Shown in pieces: positions 1-8,475 of a stretch of 64,000 bases of DNA. The notes under the pieces are model-generated. The model was not told the origin of the DNA. It worked only from the letters and a program-made list of their open reading frames with translations, and made no database searches. The stretch comes from an uncultured Clostridia bacterium (GTDB taxonomy: Bacteria > Bacillota > Peptococcia > Peptococcales > Peptococcaceae): contig CALXUG010000005.1 of the NCBI GenBank assembly GCA_944391625.1, positions 54,199 through 118,198 on the forward strand, read 5' to 3'. Position 1 is the first letter of the stretch; the number at the start of each line of letters is the position of its first letter. The translations under genes and the position numbers were made by a program.

Positions 1-37
1 ACCGATTTTGATGCCCGAAGGTAAAGAACAGCATTCA

Positions 38-1057
38 TTAGTTGCGTTCATAGTCGGCTCGTAGTTGTCCGCAGGCTGCATTAACGGATGAGCCGAATTC
101 ACGGCGCATAGTTACAGTGATATGGTTCTTTTTTAAGATATCGTAAAAAGTAATAATTTGTTGCTGGCTACTTTTTGTAAAGCCTAAATTTTGTGTTTGA
201 TTATACGGGATCAGATTAACATGAAAAGCATCGGAACCAATTAAATCAGACAACATCTGCGCTTGCTGTGGTGTGTCATTGATATCCTGCAGCATTGTGT
301 ATTCTAACATTATTTTTTTTCCTGTTTGTTGAATATAAAAACGAGCTGCATCCATCAATTGTGTTATTGGGTAGCGACGATTGATCGGCATCAGCCTGCT
401 GCGGGTTTGCTCATCTGGTGCATGAAGACTGATAGCCAGTAACCCATGGTAAGTATGTGTGGCATATGCTTCAATTTGCGGTGCCAGACCGCAGGTAGAT
501 ACTGTGATATGGTTGGAGCCGAGAGCCAATCCATAAGGATGCTGGATAATTTCTAAAAACTGCATGACATTTTGATAATTATCAAAGGGTTCACCGATTC
601 CCATCAGCACAATGTTGGATATGGTAACGTGCAGAAACTTCTGTACGAAGATAATCTGGCTTACCAATTCCTGCGGCTGCAAATTGCGTACTTTTTTAAA
701 ACGGCCGCTCTGACAGAAATTACAGGCCATGTTGCAGCCTACCTGACTGGAAATGCAAAGACTGTTTCCGTATTTTTGACGCATGAGAACAGCCTCGATT
801 AAGCTGTCATCCTGTAAGGCAAAAAGAAATTTTTCTGTGTTTTCTCCGCTGCTTTGTTGTAAAAGACGTGGCAGAGACAGTGAAAAGTCGGTTTGCAATT
901 GTTCCTTTAAGCTTTGTCGGATGTTTAGAAGCTCTTGAAAAGAATTGATTTGCTGCTGATATAAGCCTTTAAAAATAAAAGGTGCTTTGGTAATTTTCTC
1001 ACCGGAGGCTATGAGATAGTCTTCCAATTGAGAAAAGGTAAGTCCATAAATATTCAT
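38..1057 (-). CDS. rlmN: RlmN-type 23S rRNA (adenine-C2) methyltransferase, radical SAM
   Basis: The protein has 339 residues, the usual RlmN length. It carries the radical-SAM cluster motif CxxxCxxC at C108, C112 and C115, the glycine-rich SAM-binding segment MGIGEP, and the C-terminal catalytic cysteine in AACGQL at about C329. Family members methylate A2503 of 23S rRNA, and RlmN enzymes also act on A37 of some tRNAs. The sequence around the cluster, CNFCQSG, differs from the CxFCATG/CAST form common in RlmN. The N-terminal helical domain nevertheless looks like RlmN rather than Cfr. The start has a good ribosome site, AGGAG, 8 bases upstream. It stands alone on the minus strand. It could be a second RlmN paralogue rather than the main housekeeping copy. 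Confidence 0.85.
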   Translation of the reverse strand: MNIYGLTFSQLEDYLIASGEKITKAPFIFKGLYQQQINSFQELLNIRQSLKEQLQTDFSLSLPRLLQQSSGENTEKFLFALQDDSLIEAVLMRQKYGNSLCISSQVGCNMACNFCQSGRFKKVRNLQPQELVSQIIFVQKFLHVTISNIVLMGIGEPFDNYQNVMQFLEIIQHPYGLALGSNHITVSTCGLAPQIEAYATHTYHGLLAISLHAPDEQTRSRLMPINRRYPITQLMDAARFYIQQTGKKIMLEYTMLQDINDTPQQAQMLSDLIGSDAFHVNLIPYNQTQNLGFTKSSQQQIITFYDILKKNHITVTMRREFGSSVNAACGQLRADYERN

Positions 1058-1193
1058 ATAGGTGCTCCTTAATTACTCATCTTTCTTTTTTTATCTTATC
1101 ATAAGATAAGATAAAAGAAAACGCAAAGCTGCTGCAAAATTATTTATGAAAGATGTGAAACATGGAAATGATATTTAACCTAAATGTAGAAAG

Positions 1194-1241
1194 AACCTTG
1201 CGAAAGAGGAGGCCAACAATGGTTCGTCTTTCAGCAAGGTT
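1194..1241. other. Imperfect hairpin in the 373-base gap upstream of rlmN
   Basis: The arms at 1194-1206 and 1228-1241 are complementary apart from one bulged base and enclose a 21-base loop. No clear T-run follows on either strand, so it is a poor terminator candidate. The rest of the 1058-1430 gap is AT-rich, and I see no gene or recognised RNA in it. Confidence 0.3.
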
Positions 1242-1430
1242 TTGGAATGATCTGCTGCATTAATTGTAACGATAAGTATATTTGGGCGAAAATGTTCCTG
1301 TTTTACAATGAATAGACGTAGTTATGAAAAAAATACGTTTGTCCATAATAAAACTATATCAGGAATTTTGCATTTAGGCATAAATATAGTAAAAATATTA
1401 GTTTTTGCGGTTAAAATTGTTATAAAGATA

Positions 1431-1805
1431 TTACGTTTTTTGTTTTTGCTGTTCTTCTTTTTGTCTCGCTAATAAGTAACTGAGAAAATCCAACAACATT
1501 TTCCGTTTTTCAGTGGATAAGGTTGACAAAGCGGAAGCGATTTCACCAAGCGTTTTTCCCTGAACGTAAATTTTGTCCATTTCTGTTGATGGCTTTTGAA
1601 AAGTTGTCAGGCCCAGTAGAAAATCGGAGGAGACGTTGTAGAACTTTGCCAGCTTAACCAAATAGTCAAGCGGAAGGGAAGTGTGACCTTTTTCGTAGTT
1701 CGAATAGGTTTGCTGTACGACACCCAAATGCTTAGCGATGGTGTCCTGTTTTAATTCGTGATCTTCCCGCAAATTGCGGATAATTTCAGGTGTGCGTTCT
1801 GACAT
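1431..1805 (-). CDS. XRE-family transcriptional regulator
   Basis: This is a protein of about 124 residues with an N-terminal Cro/CI-type helix-turn-helix (roughly residues 6-62, including the TYSNYEKG recognition region) and a basic, glutamine-rich C-terminal tail of unknown role. An upstream in-frame ATG at 1820 exists, but the Shine-Dalgarno GAGAGGTG lies between the two ATGs, which favours the start at 1805. Such small regulators usually bind operators near their own gene. Here the neighbours are a divergent AT-rich gap and a serine recombinase, so it may be a remnant of a small acquired segment. No specific target can be named. Confidence 0.75.
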   Translation of the reverse strand: MSERTPEIIRNLREDHELKQDTIAKHLGVVQQTYSNYEKGHTSLPLDYLVKLAKFYNVSSDFLLGLTTFQKPSTEMDKIYVQGKTLGEIASALSTLSTEKRKMLLDFLSYLLARQKEEQQKQKT

Positions 1806-2073
1806 GATAACACCTCTCATTTTATTAAAATAGTTGCGAATTCAATGTACCATACCCTCAAAAGAAAGACTGCTTTTTACCTGATTCTTATGTATTATTA
1901 TTCATTAAAACTATAAATATTAGTGTAAAACTACAGAAAATGTGGTATATTATTCTTTTTATGCATATTTTTTATAAAAACAGGAATTTATAAGATAATA
2001 AAAGATATTTTGTAATTGAATATAAATTAAGGATTCAAAGTTAAATATATACAATCGCATTAGAATTATATAA

Positions 2074-2110
2074 ACGTTCCTATTCTATCATTCGTGTAGG
2101 GATGTTTTTT
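2074..2110 (+). terminator. Terminator-like hairpin with no assigned upstream gene
   Basis: A nine-pair stem with two G-U pairs (2074-2082 with 2097-2105) is followed by a run of T. It lies in the very AT-rich gap 1806-2247. No plus-strand coding region precedes it, so it may end a small transcript starting around 1900-1960, or be a relic. Confidence 0.35.
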
Positions 2111-2247
2111 TATATAAAAATATCATACCTGTTTGTGAATTCTTTTCATTTTCTGGGGAGCAATGATACACTTTTAATGTCAGCAGTTTACTTTAAAGAT
2201 GAGTAGAAATAGTTGTAGCAGATTGATCACAAAAGGAGCGGAAAAGA

Positions 2248-2847
2248 ATGGCAATTTATGGTTATGTAAGAGTATCAACAAGAGAACAGAATGAAGACAG
2301 ACAGTTGGCTGCTTTAACCCAATATGATATTCCAGAAGGCAATTTATATATGGATAAACTTAGCGGGAAGGATTTTAAACGGCCCGCTTATCGAAAATTG
2401 ATGCGGCGCTTAAAACCGGATGATGTATTAATTGTAAAGAGTATTGATCGGTTGGGGCGTAACTATAAAGAAATTATGGAGCAATGGAGGATTATTACCA
2501 AAGAGAAGCGGGCGGATATTCGCGTGATTGATACTCCATTGTTAGATACCACATACTGTAAAGATTTATTGGGAACTTTTATCGCAGATCTTGTCTTAGC
2601 GGTTATGTCCTATACTGCCCAGATGGAACGAGAAAATATCAGACAACGGCAGGCAGAAGGCATTGCTGCTGCGAAAGCCCGTGGTGTACAATTTGGGCGT
2701 CCGCAGATTGAATTGCCGGAAGATTTTGCACAGCAGTATGGGCTGTGGCGCAGCGGAGAAATTACCATTCTGGAATTGGCTGAATATTGTGGTATCTCCC
2801 GCAGTACATTGTATGTTCGCTTGAAAGAATATGAAGAAAGAAACTAA
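2248..2847 (+). CDS. Serine site-specific recombinase (resolvase/invertase family)
   Basis: The protein has 199 residues, the size of small resolvases and invertases. The N-terminal catalytic domain starts IYGYVRVST with the nucleophilic serine near residue 10. It continues with the expected SIDRLGRNY segment and the long helix MERENIRQRQAEGIAAAKARG, and ends with a helix-turn-helix (ISRSTLYVRLKEY). Family members cut and rejoin DNA through a phosphoserine link. No transposase, cargo genes or obvious res/inverted sites lie beside it. It is therefore either a stand-alone domesticated recombinase or the last trace of a mobile element. The ribosome site AAAGGAG precedes the ATG at a normal distance. 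Confidence 0.9.
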   Translation: MAIYGYVRVSTREQNEDRQLAALTQYDIPEGNLYMDKLSGKDFKRPAYRKLMRRLKPDDVLIVKSIDRLGRNYKEIMEQWRIITKEKRADIRVIDTPLLDTTYCKDLLGTFIADLVLAVMSYTAQMERENIRQRQAEGIAAAKARGVQFGRPQIELPEDFAQQYGLWRSGEITILELAEYCGISRSTLYVRLKEYEERN

Positions 2848-3016
2848 CTTAGGATTTCCTTTTCGCATGATAAAAAAATAAAGATGGAAGCAGGATTTTT
2901 TTAATTTTTGCAGTAATTGAATCAAAGAGAACGGCTGACAAGAGAAATTTGCAGAAAAACAGTGATTTATTTAAAGAAAAATTCAAAAAAAACTTTTCTA
3001 GCAGAGCATTTCGAGG

Positions 3017-3022
3017 TATAAT
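3017..3022 (+). promoter_or_regulatory. Probable -10 box upstream of tig
   Basis: A perfect TATAAT lies 66 bases before the tig start codon. The -35 region at a 17-base spacing (TTTTCT) is weak, so only the -10 element is well supported. Confidence 0.4.
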
Positions 3023-3087
3023 AATCTGGATGCACAATGCTTAAATCATAATAAATTAATATATTACTATTTAGGAGGAATTTTGAA

Positions 3088-4398
3088 ATGACTGTAAGTA
3101 TTGAAAAACTGGATAAAGTAAAGGTAGAAATGACCATTACTGTGCCAGCTGAAATTTTTGGAGAAGCAATGAAAAGAGCATATAAAGAAATGGCGCCAAA
3201 AATTAAAATCCCTGGTTTCCGTCCAGGGAAAGTGCCTATGAATGTGGTTGAAAAAATGTATGGCCCAGAAGTATTTTATGAAGAAGCAGCAAATACTCTG
3301 GTTATGCCACAATATGTAGATGCGGTAAGAGAAGCTGTAGAAGCTGATCCGTTCTTCCAGCCAATTGCCCGTCCTGAATTTGATATCGTACAAGTTGAAA
3401 AAGGAAAAGAATTTATCTTTAAAGCAACTGTAGATACCAAACAGAAAGTAGAAACTGGCGAATATAAAGGTATCGAAATTCAGGAAATCGACGGAGAAGT
3501 TTCTGATAAAGAAATTACCCAGTATCTGGATGATATCAGAGACAAACATGCAGAAGTAAAAACAATTACTGATAAACGCACTGTATTAAAAGAAGGCGAT
3601 ACTGCTAATATCAATTTTGTTGGTAAAAAAGATGGCGAACCTTTTGCTGGCGGTTCCGCTGAAGGTTATGATTTAGTAATTGGTTCCGGATCCTTCATTC
3701 CTGGTTTTGAAGAAAAAATGCAGGGTATGAAAGTGGAAGAAGTACGTGATATTGAACTGAGTTTCCCAGAAGATTACTATGTAAGTGATTTAGCTGGTCA
3801 GCCTGTTGTTTTTGAAGTAACTTTAAACAGCATTAAACGGAAAACATTGCCTGAATTAAATGATGAATTTGTAAAAGATGTAAGCAATTTTGAAACAGTT
3901 GATGCATATAAAGAAGATATTAAAGCTATGCTGACTGAAGAAAAAGCTGCTGAAATCAAAAACAGATATAAAGCAGAAGTTGCTATAAAAGTGACAGAAC
4001 AGAGCGATGTTGTTGCTCCAGAATCTCAGGTAAAAGCAGAAGCAGAAAGCTTTATGAATGACATTCGGTTCCAGATGAGCCAGCAGGGAATCAGTTTAGA
4101 AGATTATGTAAAACTGACTAACGGCAATATGGAGGATATCCAAAACGAATGTAATGCCAGAGCAGAAAGCTTTGTAAAACAGCAGATCGTATTTGAAGCA
4201 ATTGCAGAAAAAGAAAATCTGGAAATTTCTGATGAAGAACTGGAAGCAGAATACAACAAAATGGCTGACATGTACAAACAGCCAGTAGAAACCATCAAAG
4301 AAGTATTTACAATGAGAGGTCAGGTAAACGCAATTAAACGTAATTTATTATTAGAAAAAGTTTCCGATTTCCTTTTAGAAAATGCAAAAATTGGTTAA
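3088..4398 (+). CDS. tig: Trigger factor, ribosome-bound chaperone/PPIase
   Basis: The 436-residue protein has the full trigger-factor layout. The N-terminal ribosome-binding domain contains the signature GFRPGKVP near residue 46. A central FKBP-type prolyl isomerase domain follows at about 165-245 (GDTANINFVGKKDG and SFIPGFEEKMQGM), then a long helical C-terminal chaperone domain. It binds near the ribosome exit tunnel and shields nascent chains. AGGAGG lies directly before the ATG. It is followed at 40 bases by clpP and then clpX, the conserved tig-clpP-clpX order that links folding of new chains with their degradation. Confidence 0.97.
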   Translation: MTVSIEKLDKVKVEMTITVPAEIFGEAMKRAYKEMAPKIKIPGFRPGKVPMNVVEKMYGPEVFYEEAANTLVMPQYVDAVREAVEADPFFQPIARPEFDIVQVEKGKEFIFKATVDTKQKVETGEYKGIEIQEIDGEVSDKEITQYLDDIRDKHAEVKTITDKRTVLKEGDTANINFVGKKDGEPFAGGSAEGYDLVIGSGSFIPGFEEKMQGMKVEEVRDIELSFPEDYYVSDLAGQPVVFEVTLNSIKRKTLPELNDEFVKDVSNFETVDAYKEDIKAMLTEEKAAEIKNRYKAEVAIKVTEQSDVVAPESQVKAEAESFMNDIRFQMSQQGISLEDYVKLTNGNMEDIQNECNARAESFVKQQIVFEAIAEKENLEISDEELEAEYNKMADMYKQPVETIKEVFTMRGQVNAIKRNLLLEKVSDFLLENAKIG

Positions 4399-4438
4399 GA
4401 TATAAGAGAAATTCAATTAGCAAAGGAGGATAATCAGG

Positions 4439-5023
4439 ATGAGCTATTTAGTTCCAATGGTTGTCGAACAAACCAATCGCGGTGAACGATCTTACGATAT
4501 TTATTCCAGATTATTAAAGGACAGAATTATTCTTTTAGGAGATGAGGTAAATAATGTAACAGCCAATGCGATTATTGCGCAGTTGTTATTTTTAGAGGCA
4601 GATGATCCGGATAAAGATATTTCTTTGTACATTAATAGTCCAGGTGGTTCGGTGACTGCCGGTTTGGCAATTTTTGATACTATGAACTATATCAAGCCTG
4701 ATGTATCCACTGTGTGTCTGGGAATGGCTGCCAGTATGGGAGCCTTTTTACTGGCAGCTGGTGCAAAAGGAAAACGTTTTGCACTGCCAAACAGTGAAAT
4801 TATGATCCATCAGCCTATGGGTGGTGCCAGTGGTCAGGCTACAGATATTGCCATTCATGCAGAACATATCTTAAGAACCAGAGAAACCTTAAATAAAATT
4901 TTGGCAGAACGAACAGGACAGAGTCTGGAAAAAATTAAGCAGGATACAGAGCGTGATAATTTCATGACAGCTGAGCAGGCAAAAGCATATGGACTGGTTG
5001 ACGAGGTTATGAGCAAACATTAA
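4439..5023 (+). CDS. clpP: ATP-dependent Clp protease proteolytic subunit
   Basis: The 194-residue protein has the ClpP catalytic triad. Ser99 lies in GMAASMGA, His124 in IMIHQP, and the aspartate is in the C-terminal third. It forms the double-heptamer chamber that degrades proteins fed in by an AAA+ partner, most directly ClpX encoded 21 bases downstream. A strong AAAGGAGG site precedes the ATG. The length and residues are typical and nothing is missing. Confidence 0.98.
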   Translation: MSYLVPMVVEQTNRGERSYDIYSRLLKDRIILLGDEVNNVTANAIIAQLLFLEADDPDKDISLYINSPGGSVTAGLAIFDTMNYIKPDVSTVCLGMAASMGAFLLAAGAKGKRFALPNSEIMIHQPMGGASGQATDIAIHAEHILRTRETLNKILAERTGQSLEKIKQDTERDNFMTAEQAKAYGLVDEVMSKH

Positions 5024-5044
5024 TGGCTTTTATGAGGTGAGTAC

Positions 5045-6301
5045 ATGCATAACTTGGAAGATGAGAAAGAACTGATTCGGTGTTCCTTTTGTGGAAAAAC
5101 ACAGGATCAGGTAAGAAAAATCGTAGCAGGGCCTAACGTATACATCTGTGATGAATGCATTAATCTGTGTCATGAAATTGTGATTGAAGAGCTGGGTGTA
5201 GAACAGGATATTGATATTTCAGAGATGTTAAAACCCATTGAAATAAAAGAAATTCTGGATACCTATGTGATTGGGCAGGATGAAGCTAAAAAAACATTGG
5301 CGGTTTCTGTTTACAATCATTACAAACGAATTAACAGTACAGCAGTCAGCGATGACGTTGAACTGCAAAAATCAAATATTTGCCTGATTGGACCTACCGG
5401 CAGCGGGAAGACGCTGTTGGCACAGACTTTGGCTAAAATTTTGAAGGTGCCGTTTGCTATTGCGGATGCTACCTCTTTGACAGAAGCCGGTTATGTAGGG
5501 GAAGACGTGGAAAATATTTTACTGAAAATTATTCAGGCAGCTGATTTTGATATGGATATGGCGCAAAAGGGTATTATTTATATTGACGAAATTGATAAAA
5601 TTGCCCGTAAAAGTGACAATCCATCTATCACCCGGGATGTATCCGGTGAAGGTGTGCAGCAGGCATTATTAAAGATTGTGGAAGGAACAGTTGCTAACGT
5701 ACCTCCACAGGGTGGTCGTAAGCATCCCCATCAGGAATTTATCCAATTGGATACCAATAATATCCTGTTCATTTTAGGCGGCGCTTTTGATGGTCTGGAA
5801 AAGATTATCGAAAGCAGAGTAGGCAAAAAAGGTTTAGGATTCAATGCCGAAGTAAAAACAAAGGAAGAAAAACAACAGCACAATCTGCTAAAAGACTTAG
5901 TTCCAGAGGATTTGTTGAAATTTGGTTTGATTCCAGAATTTATTGGACGGGTGCCGGTGATTGTTACCTTGGATGCTTTGGATAAAGATGCGTTGATTCG
6001 TATTTTAACAGAGCCTAAAAATGCTTTGATTAAACAATATCAGCGTTTGCTGAAAATGGACGATGTAGAACTGGAGTTTACAGACGAATCTTTGATTGCC
6101 ATTGCAGAAGCAGCTTTGGCGCGTAACACAGGTGCCAGGGGCTTGCGTTCTATCGTAGAAAAAACAATGAACGATATTATGTACGAAGTTCCGTCTAATC
6201 CGCAGATTGCAAAGGTAATCATTCATAAAGAATGTATTACTGACGGTAAAGTACCAGAGATCGTTTTACACAAAAAGAAAAAAACAACGGCAGCTAATTA
6301 A
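5045..6301 (+). CDS. clpX: ATP-dependent Clp protease ATP-binding subunit ClpX
   Basis: This 418-residue AAA+ unfoldase has an N-terminal zinc-binding domain with C13, C16, C35 and C38. The Walker A loop GPTGSGKT follows at about 115, then Walker B (IIYIDEIDK) and the sensor and pore segments. ClpX recognises tagged or misfolded substrates and threads them into ClpP. It is co-oriented with tig and clpP, starts 21 bases after clpP, and is followed by an intrinsic terminator, so it is probably the last gene of this operon. Confidence 0.98.
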   Translation: MHNLEDEKELIRCSFCGKTQDQVRKIVAGPNVYICDECINLCHEIVIEELGVEQDIDISEMLKPIEIKEILDTYVIGQDEAKKTLAVSVYNHYKRINSTAVSDDVELQKSNICLIGPTGSGKTLLAQTLAKILKVPFAIADATSLTEAGYVGEDVENILLKIIQAADFDMDMAQKGIIYIDEIDKIARKSDNPSITRDVSGEGVQQALLKIVEGTVANVPPQGGRKHPHQEFIQLDTNNILFILGGAFDGLEKIIESRVGKKGLGFNAEVKTKEEKQQHNLLKDLVPEDLLKFGLIPEFIGRVPVIVTLDALDKDALIRILTEPKNALIKQYQRLLKMDDVELEFTDESLIAIAEAALARNTGARGLRSIVEKTMNDIMYEVPSNPQIAKVIIHKECITDGKVPEIVLHKKKKTTAAN

Positions 6302-6320
6302 ATTAGTGATGACAGGGGAA

Positions 6321-6358
6321 AGAGCCATTGCACCGAAACGTGTGATGGTTCTTTTTTT
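6321..6358 (+). terminator. Intrinsic terminator of the tig-clpPX operon
   Basis: A 13-pair stem with three G-U pairs (AGAGCCATTGCAC with GTGTGATGGTTCT) closes a six-base loop and runs into seven T residues, 20 bases after clpX. Confidence 0.9.
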
Positions 6359-6455
6359 ACTTTCAATAAACGGAATTCCTTTCCACGCACTTACTTTTAT
6401 CCTTGTAACAGATATGATATAATAAGTTGGAATACATAAAGTCAGGGGATTTTTT

Positions 6456-7778
6456 ATGAAAATAAAACTATATTTTCTGTGTTGTCTGCTAAGTTTACTG
6501 CTTGTTGGCTGTGAATTTGAATTTGTATCTCCGGATAGTTTAATTCAAGCGCCGGCGTCCAATCAGGAAAAGCTACAGCAGAAACAATTGATCACATCTT
6601 TTTTAGGGCGTGAGGAAAATCTGATTGTGCCAAAAGGGATGGATAATAACAATGCCTATCAATTTATTGATTTAGATCGGGATGGCGAGGATGAAATTAT
6701 AGCCTTTTATGCCAATAAAGAGAATAATTTTATGTTGGGTTTTTTAATTTTGGATCAATCAGATAGGCAATGGTTTCTGTCCCATAAGGCAATTGCTTAT
6801 GGAACGGATATTCATTATTTTTCAGTAAAAGATTTAGATGATGATGGCAATATGGAACTGCTGCTTGGTGTACGTACAGGATATGGTTCTTTAAAAGAAT
6901 TGTATCTGTATCAGTTAAAACAAGGTGAAATGCAGGAAGTGACCAGCGGCGACAGAATTACATATGATGAAATTACTTTGGCCAAAAATGTGAATAATAA
7001 AAATGTAATTGTGACAGCCCATACTGATACAACTGTATTGGTAGGTAGCAGTAATATTGTAGTATATGAATATGGACAGGATGGAATTTATTCCGTTTAT
7101 GATGAAACGTTTGATGGATACTGCAGCGAAATGCGGTTTGACAAGGTAAGTAAGGACCAGTATGGTGTTTACTTGGCTATGCGGCATAATCATTTTGTAA
7201 ATGTATTGCTATTGAAGGAAACAGAGGAAGGTTTTGCTATGCTGTTGGAGCAAACTTTACCCTATGATTATGAGGATATGAGCAATATGGATTTGTTCCG
7301 AGATGAGAATGGTGATGGAATATTGGAGGTTTGTTCTTTATGGGAGCCGGAAAATAATAATACAACCAAAACCTATCAGGATTATATTCAGGTTTGGCTG
7401 CAATGGGATGGGCAAGAAGGTATGAAAGCGGTAGATGCAGTTTTGGAAAATCATGCCGAAGGATATCGTTTTTCTGTACCTCTGGAATGGATGGATTCTT
7501 TGTATTATGATTTCCGCACAGAGGGAACTTTAAGCTGGGTAGATTTTTATTATGAAACAGGAACCTTTGTATTTGAAACTGTCTTTTCTATTGCTGCCGT
7601 TGATCAGTTGACTTGGGATACGATGAAATTAAAAGAGGATATGGTTGTGTTGGGTAATAACCCAATTAACAATAAGATATACATTGCTGATATTCAAAAT
7701 CAGCAGTTTAATGGATTTCAGGTAGATGCAAGCAGATTAATTTCTTGCTTGCAGATAGAAGGAGGAGAGCGTAAATGA
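6456..7778 (+). CDS. Lipoprotein with DxDxDG repeat motifs, linked to a two-component system
   Basis: The 440-residue protein starts with a lipoprotein signal peptide; the lipobox LLVGC puts the lipidated cysteine at C19. It holds at least three acidic loops of the FG-GAP/VCBS kind: DLDRDGEDE at 72-80, DLDDDGNME at 126-134, and DENGDGILE near 285. Such loops often bind calcium in beta-propeller proteins. The last four bases overlap the start of the response-regulator gene (ATGA), so it is translationally coupled to the two-component system. An extracytoplasmic accessory or sensor role for the histidine kinase is inferred from this coupling. No specific family name is claimed. Confidence 0.8.
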   Translation: MKIKLYFLCCLLSLLLVGCEFEFVSPDSLIQAPASNQEKLQQKQLITSFLGREENLIVPKGMDNNNAYQFIDLDRDGEDEIIAFYANKENNFMLGFLILDQSDRQWFLSHKAIAYGTDIHYFSVKDLDDDGNMELLLGVRTGYGSLKELYLYQLKQGEMQEVTSGDRITYDEITLAKNVNNKNVIVTAHTDTTVLVGSSNIVVYEYGQDGIYSVYDETFDGYCSEMRFDKVSKDQYGVYLAMRHNHFVNVLLLKETEEGFAMLLEQTLPYDYEDMSNMDLFRDENGDGILEVCSLWEPENNNTTKTYQDYIQVWLQWDGQEGMKAVDAVLENHAEGYRFSVPLEWMDSLYYDFRTEGTLSWVDFYYETGTFVFETVFSIAAVDQLTWDTMKLKEDMVVLGNNPINNKIYIADIQNQQFNGFQVDASRLISCLQIEGGERK

Positions 7779-8473
7779 CAAAAATCTTAGTTTTGGAAGA
7801 TGAGGCGTCTATCCGAAGTTTTATCTTGGTTAATTTAAAACGGTATAATTTTGATATTGTTGAAGCGGCAAGTGGAGAGGAAGCTTTGGAAAAGATAGAT
7901 GAGACTGTAGATATTGCCTTGTTGGATGTGATGCTGCCGGGAATCAGCGGTTTTGAAGTATGCAAAAGGATTCGGGAAAAGTATCCGTCTATGGGAATTA
8001 TCATGTTGACAGCCAAGGGGCAGGAAGAAAATAAAATAGAAGGACTGGAGTTGGGAGCAGACGATTATATTGTAAAACCATTCAGTCCGAAAGAATTATT
8101 GGCCAGAATCAATGCTTTGGTGCGTAGGTTGCATGTTTCAGATAAACATGAAAATATGCAGAGCAATCAGATTGTTTCTGGAAAGTTTGTGATTTTGCAA
8201 GATGAACGAAAGTTATTGAAAGACGGCAAAGAAATTGAATTGACACCAATTGAATTTACTCTTGTAAAATACTTTATGGAGAATGCCAATAAAGCTGTAC
8301 ATCGGGATGAAATATTGAATAACGTGTGGGGATATAACTATGTTGGCGATTTCAAGATTGTGGATGTAAACATTCGCCGTATTCGTCAAAAGATAGAAGA
8401 TGATCCGTCCAATCCTAAATATATTGAAAAGGTTTGGGGATATGGTTACCGCTGGTGGGGAGGCGATGAATAA
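7775..8473 (+). CDS. OmpR/PhoB-family response regulator
   Basis: The 232-residue protein has an N-terminal receiver with the acidic pair near residues 8-10, phospho-acceptor Asp51 in LLDVMLPG, a conserved Thr in IIMLTAKG and Lys in VKPFSP. A C-terminal winged-helix DNA-binding domain (about 132-230, ending GYGYRWWG) follows. The phosphorylated form should bind direct repeats and control transcription. The start overlaps the upstream lipoprotein gene by four bases. The partner histidine kinase begins two bases after its stop, so all three are one operon. The regulated genes cannot be told from the sequence. Confidence 0.95.
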   Translation: MTKILVLEDEASIRSFILVNLKRYNFDIVEAASGEEALEKIDETVDIALLDVMLPGISGFEVCKRIREKYPSMGIIMLTAKGQEENKIEGLELGADDYIVKPFSPKELLARINALVRRLHVSDKHENMQSNQIVSGKFVILQDERKLLKDGKEIELTPIEFTLVKYFMENANKAVHRDEILNNVWGYNYVGDFKIVDVNIRRIRQKIEDDPSNPKYIEKVWGYGYRWWGGDE

Positions 8474-8475
8474 CC

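Noticed and set aside
2596..3549. Minus-strand open frames antisense to the recombinase and tig
   Set aside because: They are shadows of plus-strand genes with low-complexity Phe-rich translations and no ribosome sites.
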